Shown: in pieces, positions 1-3,730 of the stretch | How positions within the stretch are numbered: position 1 is the first letter of the stretch | Layout: every line of letters starts with the position of its first letter | Source of the DNA: Nitrospinota bacterium | GTDB taxonomy: Bacteria > Nitrospinota_A > UBA7883 > JACRLM01 | Reading direction: 5' to 3' | NCBI GenBank assembly: GCA_015231995.1 | Contig: JADGAO010000212.1 | Coordinates: 1-5,504, forward strand | Length of the DNA: 5,504 bases | Made by a program: the position numbers and the translations under genes | The notes under the pieces: generated by a model | Told to the model about the DNA's origin: nothing | What the model saw: only the letters and a program-made list of their open reading frames with translations | The model's database searches: none

Positions 1-1
1 C

Positions 2-1450
2 ATTTTGATTGGCATTCGCGTGGAGTGGCAGTCTGAGTCCTCCGGGTCTGGTTCGTTTGGCGTGGATTTACGTTATCACTCGCCACAAACCATATATGCC
101 ATTCCCGATGGTGGTTGGCCAAAATTCCGCGCTTGTGAAAAGCGGGGCGACCTGCCTGTAATTGCCTATGTGCCACCGTTTTCCGGCCTTGAACCAACGG
201 AGAAGTGGCTTGATAGCGCTCCGATCCGTCAGCAGGTGGGTAAGGGCCAGCCCGGCAGTGTGCTACGAAATCTACTGTTGAAAGTTTGCCCCTCGCCACC
301 CCGTGGGCAGGATGGGCGCATCGCTAAAGGACATAAACAACCTGCTGATTGGCAAGAGCTGGCTGGAATTATCGAGCGTTGGTTCTCTGTCAAAATCCGG
401 GAGCCTAAATACGACTCAGCCAAGGATGTCTATATCACCGTCGAGTACCGCCAGGATAGCAAGGACTACGACATCATCGCTGGAGGGAGCGGGTTCCACC
501 AGACGTTGACCTTGCTTGCGTTTCTGTACGGCTATCAGCCGACAACCATCCTGCTCGACGAGCCTGACGCTCACATGCACGTCAACCTGCAACGTGAAAT
601 TCTTGATTATTTCAAGCGGAAGTCCAGTGAGAGAAACACACAGTTCCTTATAGCCACTCACGCCGAGGAGTTTGCACGCGGTGTGGATGCCAGTCAAATC
701 ATTTCTCTTTTAAGCCAAGAGCCAAAACGTATCCAGTCCACGCCCGAAGTGATTCAGGCAATGGCGGAAGTGTCCAACGAGGATGTCACCCGGCTGATGA
801 CATCCCCCTACATACTTTATGTGGAGGGAGAAAGCGACGAGCGAATCCTGCGCGCATGGGCAAAACAATGCGACGCTCAAGCCGCGATGGACAAAGTATG
901 TTTCAAAACAATGGGCGGCGGCGACAAGAAGGGTATGCAGGATTGGGCGAACAAGCATTTTGCCGCGCTACAGCAGATCATCCCAGGGGTCGCCAAGCTG
1001 ATGCTTTTCGACTACGACGACAGCAAGAGCGCTTTCCATCCCAAACCGGGCAATTTGGGGTTGGCTGAGTGGAAGCGCAAGAACATCGAAAACTACCTGC
1101 TTGTGCCATCTGCATGGGAACGGGCCGCCATGAAGCAGACGAAACACGACGAGGGCGATCTGTTCGCACAAGCTGTCTTACGGACAATCAGGGAGTTTTT
1201 TGCCGGCGAAAATTTAACCTTGCCACGCGGAAAGACTTGGCGAAATGTCACTGCAAACGTGTTCAGCGCAGTGGATGGCAAGCGCATCCTGTTTGAAAAT
1301 GACGACTCCCTTTTTCATCAGCTGAGAAAAAACTCGCCATCCGTGAAGCTTATTCCCGAACAGGTTGCCTTAAATATGCTCGCCGACGAAATTCACGAGG
1401 ATGTGCATCATTTTTTCAGCAAGCTGGTTGCGCTGACCGCGACTGCCTAA
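2..1450 (+). CDS. OLD-like ATPase with C-terminal TOPRIM/DUF4435-type domain, 5' partial
   Basis: This is probably an ATP-driven nuclease of the OLD-like group, whose members often act in anti-phage defence. Counting from TTG at 5 as residue 1, an ABC-type signature (AGGSGFHQ) lies near 159-166, Walker B (TTILLDEPDAH) at 180-190 and the H-loop (LIATHAEEF) around His219. A TOPRIM-like block follows: LYVEGESDE with Glu274, MGGGDKKG around 305, LFDYDD with Asp336 and Asp338, then IENYLL, which recalls DUF4435. Walker A is absent because the reading frame is open to the left edge; TTG at 5 is not a credible start, so the N-terminal part lies outside. The gene stops 28 bases before lipA. Family placement comes from motifs only. 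Nuclease activity and a defence role are inferences, and a fused PARIS-like arrangement or a stand-alone OLD protein are both possible. Confidence 0.82.
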   Translation: MLIGIRVEWQSESSGSGSFGVDLRYHSPQTIYAIPDGGWPKFRACEKRGDLPVIAYVPPFSGLEPTEKWLDSAPIRQQVGKGQPGSVLRNLLLKVCPSPPRGQDGRIAKGHKQPADWQELAGIIERWFSVKIREPKYDSAKDVYITVEYRQDSKDYDIIAGGSGFHQTLTLLAFLYGYQPTTILLDEPDAHMHVNLQREILDYFKRKSSERNTQFLIATHAEEFARGVDASQIISLLSQEPKRIQSTPEVIQAMAEVSNEDVTRLMTSPYILYVEGESDERILRAWAKQCDAQAAMDKVCFKTMGGGDKKGMQDWANKHFAALQQIIPGVAKLMLFDYDDSKSAFHPKPGNLGLAEWKRKNIENYLLVPSAWERAAMKQTKHDEGDLFAQAVLRTIREFFAGENLTLPRGKTWRNVTANVFSAVDGKRILFENDDSLFHQLRKNSPSVKLIPEQVALNMLADEIHEDVHHFFSKLVALTATA

Positions 1451-1478
1451 GCTCAACCATCATGTCCATTACACGAAA

Positions 1479-2348
1479 ATGATTAAACCATCCTGGCTCG
1501 CCAAACGGACGAGCCTCAATTACCAAACGGATTTCACCCGCAAGGCTCTGGCCGATACGCATGTTTCCACCGTCTGCAGGGAAGCGCGGTGCCCAAACAT
1601 GGGGGAATGTTTTTCTAACCGCGTGGCGACATTTATGATACTCGGCGACGCCTGCTCCCGGACGTGCGGATTCTGCGCCGTGGAAAAATCGCGCAAACTT
1701 CCGCCACCTGATGCGACTGAGCCTGAACGAGTGGCGGAGGCTTCATCTATCCTGGGCCTTTCTCATGTGGTTGTTACGTCCGTCACAAGGGACGATCTGG
1801 AAGATGGCGGAGCCTTCCATTTTGCGCGCACCATAAAAGCGATCCGCTCCTCGCTCCCGTCCGCGTCGGTGGAGGTGTTGACGCCGGATTTTGGCGGAAA
1901 CGTCTTGGCGATAGACACTGTGACGGACGCCGGGCCGGACGTTTATAACCACAACGTGGAAACCGTTCCCGAACTGTACGCCACAGTCAGGCCGAAAGCC
2001 GATTTCTCCTGTTCGACCGGCCTGCTGGAGCATGTAAAAAAACGCGCTCCGTTTGTCGTGACTAAGAGCGGGATCATGCTCGGATTGGGAGAGACGCTCG
2101 AACAGGTGACAGAGGTCATGCGCCGTCTCGTAGATGTCGGATGCGACGTATTCACGGCCGGGCAGTACCTTCGTCCAAAACTTGCAAACCTGCCGGTGAC
2201 GGAATATGTCCGGCCAGAGGTTTTCGACATGATTAAGGAATTGGGCGAGACGATTGGGTTTAAAAAAGTGTTCGCCGGGCCGTATGTCCGTTCGTCGTAT
2301 CATGCCGGGGAGGTGTTTGTGGAAGGCTTGAGGAAGCGGGAAACTTAA
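1479..2348 (+). CDS. lipA: Lipoyl synthase LipA
   Basis: LipA is a radical-SAM enzyme that inserts two sulfurs into protein-bound octanoyl groups to make the lipoyl cofactor of 2-oxoacid dehydrogenases and glycine cleavage H protein, in the cytoplasm. The auxiliary 4Fe-4S cluster motif is complete (Cys33, Cys38, Cys44 in CREARCPNMGEC). The radical-SAM CX3CX2C motif is Cys59, Cys63 and Cys66 (CSRTCGFC). The C-terminal RSSYHAGE at about 271-278 supplies the serine that ligates the auxiliary cluster. Other family blocks are VYNHNVETVPELY, TKSGIMLGLGET and GQYLRP. At 289 residues it is normal in length and looks functional. The ATG start gives the usual KPSWL-type N-terminus, but no Shine-Dalgarno precedes it. 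lipB, a frequent partner, is not in the window. With only 28 bases after the upstream ATPase gene, transcription probably enters from upstream. Confidence 0.97.
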   Translation: MIKPSWLAKRTSLNYQTDFTRKALADTHVSTVCREARCPNMGECFSNRVATFMILGDACSRTCGFCAVEKSRKLPPPDATEPERVAEASSILGLSHVVVTSVTRDDLEDGGAFHFARTIKAIRSSLPSASVEVLTPDFGGNVLAIDTVTDAGPDVYNHNVETVPELYATVRPKADFSCSTGLLEHVKKRAPFVVTKSGIMLGLGETLEQVTEVMRRLVDVGCDVFTAGQYLRPKLANLPVTEYVRPEVFDMIKELGETIGFKKVFAGPYVRSSYHAGEVFVEGLRKRET

Positions 2349-2391
2349 CGCTTTTTGATAATGAAGTGAACCCTTTGAACTGGAAGCACAT

Positions 2392-2421
2392 CTTATATTC
2401 AAGGAATAGCTTGAATATAAG
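2392..2421. repeat. Perfect 12-bp inverted repeat before the fmdB-type gene
   Basis: CTTATATTCAAG at 2392-2403 and its exact reverse complement at 2410-2421 flank a 6-base loop, GAATAG. The last base of the right arm is the first base of the ribosome binding site of the zinc-ribbon gene. There is no T-tract on either side, so it is not a standard intrinsic terminator for lipA. It could be a dyad operator, an RNA hairpin that limits ribosome access, or a processing site. The dyad is seen directly; its role is inferred. Confidence 0.85.
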
Positions 2422-2430
2422 GAAGGTGAG
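2421..2430 (+). promoter_or_regulatory. Strong ribosome binding site of the FmdB-family gene
   Basis: GGAAGGTGAG is purine-rich and sits 5 bases before the ATG at 2436, which fixes that start. It directly continues the right arm of the inverted repeat at 2392-2421, so folding of that hairpin would place a stem against the ribosome landing site. Confidence 0.75.
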
Positions 2431-2435
2431 TAAAA

Positions 2436-2636
2436 ATGCCGATTTATGAATACGTTTGCAAAGCCTGCGGCCACAAATTCGAAAAGCTTGCGTCATTAGC
2501 GTCGGCCCACCTGACCAACGAATGCCCGAAATGCGGCGCAACAAGTGGCGAAAGGGTAATGTCCAAGACAAATTCCGCCGGAACCAGTTCCACCGGCGCC
2601 GCCAGAGGGTATTGCGGACCCATGAGCTTTGGGTGA
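2436..2636 (+). CDS. FmdB family zinc-ribbon protein
   Basis: A 66-residue protein that opens with the hallmark MPIYEYVCKACG. Two Cys pairs (Cys8/Cys11 in CKACG and Cys30/Cys33 in CPKCG) would bind one zinc ion as a zinc ribbon. A low-complexity Ser/Thr/Gly/Ala tail follows (about 42-58) and ends in GYCGPMSFG. Families of this kind are widespread, and FmdB was first linked to regulation of formamide/amide use in methylotrophs. In most bacteria the role is unknown, so no specific function is assigned. The start is set by a strong ribosome binding site. It lies 87 bases after lipA, separated by a hairpin, and about 90 bases before a tiny membrane-peptide gene that may share its transcript and terminator. 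Confidence 0.92.
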   Translation: MPIYEYVCKACGHKFEKLASLASAHLTNECPKCGATSGERVMSKTNSAGTSSTGAARGYCGPMSFG

Positions 2637-2727
2637 GGGCGTTAAATAAAGGCCCGTGCGGTCTTGTTAAAGTTTTGCCGGCCAATCTTTGAGGACGGTT
2701 TTAATAAAGTAGGGAGAATAGCAGTTG

Positions 2728-2814
2728 ATGTGGAGTGATATTCTTGTTGGCGGCGTTTTCGCCGTCATTTTATTTCTTGTGTTGGGGCGTGGCGGCGGAA
2801 GTGGAGGCGGCTGA
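2728..2814 (+). CDS. Putative 28-residue single-span membrane peptide
   Basis: ATG to TGA encodes MWSDILVGGVFAVILFLVLG followed by RGGGSGGG. Residues 5-20 form one continuous hydrophobic stretch long enough to span a membrane, ending at Arg21 and a glycine-rich tail. An AGGGAG ribosome binding site at 2711-2716 stands 11 bases before the ATG; a TTG directly upstream at 2725 would give 8-base spacing and one extra residue. A good terminator follows at 2835, which fits a transcript that ends with this gene. No known family is recognised. The hydrophobic layout, ribosome binding site and terminator support a real micro-protein, but an ORF this short can arise by chance, and its middle also contains a GC hairpin. 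Confidence 0.5.
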   Translation: MWSDILVGGVFAVILFLVLGRGGGSGGG

Positions 2815-2834
2815 AACCCTAAAAGCGGATGCTG

Positions 2835-2863
2835 ATCCCGCCGTGCGCGGGATTTTTTTATTT
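2835..2863 (+). terminator. Intrinsic terminator after the fmdB/micro-protein unit
   Basis: A 7-bp GC-rich stem (ATCCCGC at 2835-2841, GCGGGAT at 2847-2853) with a 5-base loop runs directly into a tract of seven T and then ATTT. This is a textbook rho-independent terminator on the plus strand, 20 bases after the micro-protein stop. It would end a transcript carrying the FmdB-family gene, and possibly lipA. Confidence 0.88.
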
Positions 2864-2898
2864 CTCGACACGTTTCTGAAACCGCCTCTTGATATCTA

Positions 2899-2913
2899 AA
2901 GCGGAATCCGCTT
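2899..2913. repeat. Short palindrome beside the transposable element
   Basis: AAGCGG at 2899-2904 and CCGCTT at 2908-2913 are perfect reverse complements around a 3-base centre. The right arm directly abuts the AAAT target duplication of the small element. No T-tract follows. It may be an old terminator remnant or a hairpin that served as insertion target. Confidence 0.5.
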
Positions 2914-2917
2914 AAAT
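2914..2917. repeat. Left target-site duplication (AAAT)
   Basis: AAAT directly precedes the GGGG end of the left terminal repeat and matches the AAAT directly after the right end. A 5-base duplication does not fit (TAAAT against AAATA), so the duplication is four bases. A 4-base AT-rich match can occur by chance; its exact placement against both repeats is what gives it weight. Confidence 0.7.
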
Positions 2918-2960
2918 GGGGCTGTCGCCAAATGGCGTAAAATAGAAACGACAAACGCTG

Positions 2961-2983
2961 TTCGAGGTGTTCTTCACCTCGAA
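2961..2983. repeat. Internal hairpin 1 of the MITE-like element
   Basis: TTCGAGGTG at 2961-2969 pairs perfectly with CACCTCGAA at 2975-2983 around the loop TTCTT. Its core, 2966-2978, is the exact reverse complement of 3029-3041 in the second hairpin, so the two hairpins could also pair with each other. Confidence 0.8.
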
Positions 2984-3022
2984 CTCCTTATCTTTTAACG
3001 TGAATTTATTCTTCCGTAAAGA

Positions 3023-3048
3023 CGGCGGGGTGAAGAACACCCACGCCG
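3023..3048. repeat. Internal hairpin 2 of the MITE-like element
   Basis: CGGCGGGGTG at 3023-3032 pairs with CACCC (3038-3042) and CGCCG (3044-3048), with a single bulged A at 3043 and the loop AAGAA, which is complementary to the TTCTT loop of the first hairpin. In RNA the two loops could kiss, or the whole 13-base cores could pair. Confidence 0.75.
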
Positions 3049-3068
3049 AGCATTTTGGAGACAGCCCC

Positions 3069-3072
3069 AAAT
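3069..3072. repeat. Right target-site duplication (AAAT)
   Basis: AAAT directly follows the CCCC end of the right terminal repeat and pairs with the copy at 2914-2917 as a direct repeat. It lies 25 bases before the cytochrome start. Confidence 0.7.
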
Positions 3073-3085
3073 AATGTTTTTTCAT

Positions 3086-3089
3086 GGAG
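3086..3089 (+). promoter_or_regulatory. Ribosome binding site that sets the cytochrome start
   Basis: GGAG lies 8 bases before ATG 3098. The earlier in-frame ATG at 3074 starts within 2 bases of the transposable element's target duplication and has no comparable site, so 3098 is the better start. Confidence 0.65.
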
Positions 3090-3097
3090 TCTTTCAG

Positions 3098-3487
3098 ATG
3101 AAACTTCGCGCCCCCACCGAAACGTTTTTTCTTTTGGCGGTTTTGTTTTTCGGCGTTTCTTTTGCCAATGGCGCGGCGGCGGATTCTAAAGCCGCTCAGA
3201 AAGCCCAGGCCGACTACATGCTTCACTGCGCTCCATGCCACGGCGATCAGGGAGACGGAAAAGGCCAGTTGGCGGCGGCCCTGAACCCGGCCCCCAGGGA
3301 TCATACCGACTCCAAATATTTTAGCTCCAAAACGGACGACCATCTTGTAAAAGTTGTGACCAACGGAGGCTCTGCCGTGGGCCTGGACGAGGGAATGCCG
3401 CCGTTCAGCACGTTATTGAGCCCTGATGAGATAAAAGGGGTAGTCGCTTACGTCCGCCAGTTGTGCAAGTGCAAATATACGAAGTAG
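3098..3487 (+). CDS. Exported monoheme class I cytochrome c
   Basis: A small periplasmic electron carrier of 129 residues. It begins with a Sec signal peptide: positive Lys2 and Arg4, a hydrophobic core FFLLAVLFFGVSFA at about 10-23, and a likely cleavage site in ANGAAA-D. One heme c site follows, Cys44-Ala-Pro-Cys47-His48, then GDQGDGKG, which is typical of cbb3-type/class I domains. Met100 in EGMPPF is the probable sixth iron ligand. The helix LSPDEIKGVVAYVRQL closes the fold. The extra CKCKYTK end is unusual, since two further cysteines lie outside the heme motif. The redox partner is unknown because no oxidase or reductase gene is adjacent. A small transposable element occupies the upstream region, so the native promoter may lie beyond it or have been changed. 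Confidence 0.92.
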   Translation: MKLRAPTETFFLLAVLFFGVSFANGAAADSKAAQKAQADYMLHCAPCHGDQGDGKGQLAAALNPAPRDHTDSKYFSSKTDDHLVKVVTNGGSAVGLDEGMPPFSTLLSPDEIKGVVAYVRQLCKCKYTK

Positions 3488-3497
3488 CGCTTCGTAT
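3477..3497 (+). repeat. Hairpin over the cytochrome stop codon
   Basis: ATACGAAG at 3477-3484 and CTTCGTAT at 3490-3497 form a perfect 8-bp stem whose loop TAGCG holds the stop codon. Only three T follow, so it would be a weak terminator alone. It is the first of several dyads in a row downstream of this gene. Confidence 0.6.
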
Positions 3498-3500
3498 TTG

Positions 3501-3543
3501 AGTGAAACCCGACAAATAAAGTTGCATTTGCCGGGGTTTCACT
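3501..3543. repeat. Long imperfect inverted repeat downstream of the cytochrome gene
   Basis: AGTGAAACCC at 3501-3510 and GGGTTTCACT at 3534-3543 are perfect complements. Pairing continues inward through G3511-C3532 and CAAAT/ATTTG (3513-3517 with 3526-3530), with one mismatch and one bulge, around an 8-base loop. No T-tract flanks it on either side. It could protect the 3' end of the mRNA or be a remnant of a repeated element. Confidence 0.7.
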
Positions 3544-3556
3544 GCATCATTATGTT

Positions 3557-3571
3557 TCCGTAAAATACGGA
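3557..3571. repeat. Short palindrome TCCGTA-AAA-TACGGA
   Basis: Perfect 6-bp arms around AAA lie between the long inverted repeat and the probable terminator. It may be a protein-binding dyad or part of the transcription-end region. No function is evident. Confidence 0.4.
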
Positions 3572-3600
3572 CAATACTGTTAGTGGTTGTTTTTTATATT
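3571..3600 (+). terminator. Probable intrinsic terminator of the cytochrome gene
   Basis: ACAATACT pairs with AGTGGTTGT (one bulge, one G-U pair, loop GTT) and leads into six T followed by ATATTT. The stem is weak and AT-rich, but the T-tract is placed correctly for plus-strand termination about 85 bases after the cytochrome stop. From here to 3730 no gene is seen. That stretch holds only a 5-bp GC hairpin near 3637-3653 and no convincing promoter match. Confidence 0.4.
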
Positions 3601-3730
3601 TACTGGCGTGGCCTGCGATTTGGATAGCCTGCCCAAGCGGCGCTCCTTGCCGCCACCGTCGAAACAACCTTCATCTTTATAAACCCCGGGAAATGATTGC
3701 AGTGGCATTTAACTTTAAGCGGATAGCGGC

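Larger units (their letters stand above)
2918..3068. mobile_element. MITE-like non-autonomous element (151 bp)
   Basis: The element has 15-bp terminal inverted repeats that match at 14 positions: GGGGCTGTCGCCAAA at 2918-2932 and, reverse-complemented from 3054-3068, GGGGCTGTCTCCAAA. It is flanked on both sides by AAAT (2914-2917 and 3069-3072), which fits a 4-bp target-site duplication. It encodes no transposase, so a related full-length insertion sequence would have to mobilise it. Inside are two hairpins built on the same GGTGTTCTTCACC core in opposite orientation, separated by an AT-rich centre. It lies 29 bases before the cytochrome start codon and may affect that gene's expression. The parent family is not assigned. 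The structure is directly visible; mobility is inferred. Confidence 0.8.

Noticed and set aside
5..7. TTG as the true start of the ATPase gene
   Set aside because: The frame is open to the window edge and the Walker A region expected upstream of the signature is missing, so the gene is cut off by the window.
1..1450. Call of a complete named defence system (Gabija, PARIS or retron-associated)
   Set aside because: Only one partial gene is visible, no partner gene is in the window, and motif reading cannot separate these families.
1743..2474. 243-codon open frame on the minus strand across lipA
   Set aside because: It is antisense to an unmistakable lipoyl synthase, has no recognisable motif and its upstream part crosses the inverted repeat and the fmdB start; it is a shadow.
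2260..2685. 141-codon minus-strand open frame over the FmdB-family gene
   Set aside because: It overlaps lipA, a regulatory dyad and the zinc-ribbon gene, and its composition shows no domain; no start signal was seen.
2918..3068. CRISPR array or riboswitch in the repeat-rich leader
   Set aside because: There are no regularly spaced direct repeats, and the repeats are inverted with exact terminal symmetry and a target duplication, which fits a transposable element better.
3074..3097. Earlier ATG at 3074 for the cytochrome
   Set aside because: It would add MFFHGVFQ before a normal signal peptide; the GGAG site with 8-base spacing supports 3098.
2912..3343. Minus-strand open frame through the transposable element and cytochrome
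   Set aside because: It runs through both terminal repeats and is antisense to the heme-binding coding region; the element has no transposase-like sequence.
3501..3543. Canonical intrinsic terminator
   Set aside because: The stem is good but no T-tract follows on either strand.
3647..3683. Sigma70 promoter (TTGCCG with TATAAA) for the ABC-F gene
   Set aside because: The spacing is about 25 bases, too long for a standard promoter, and no better -35 was found.
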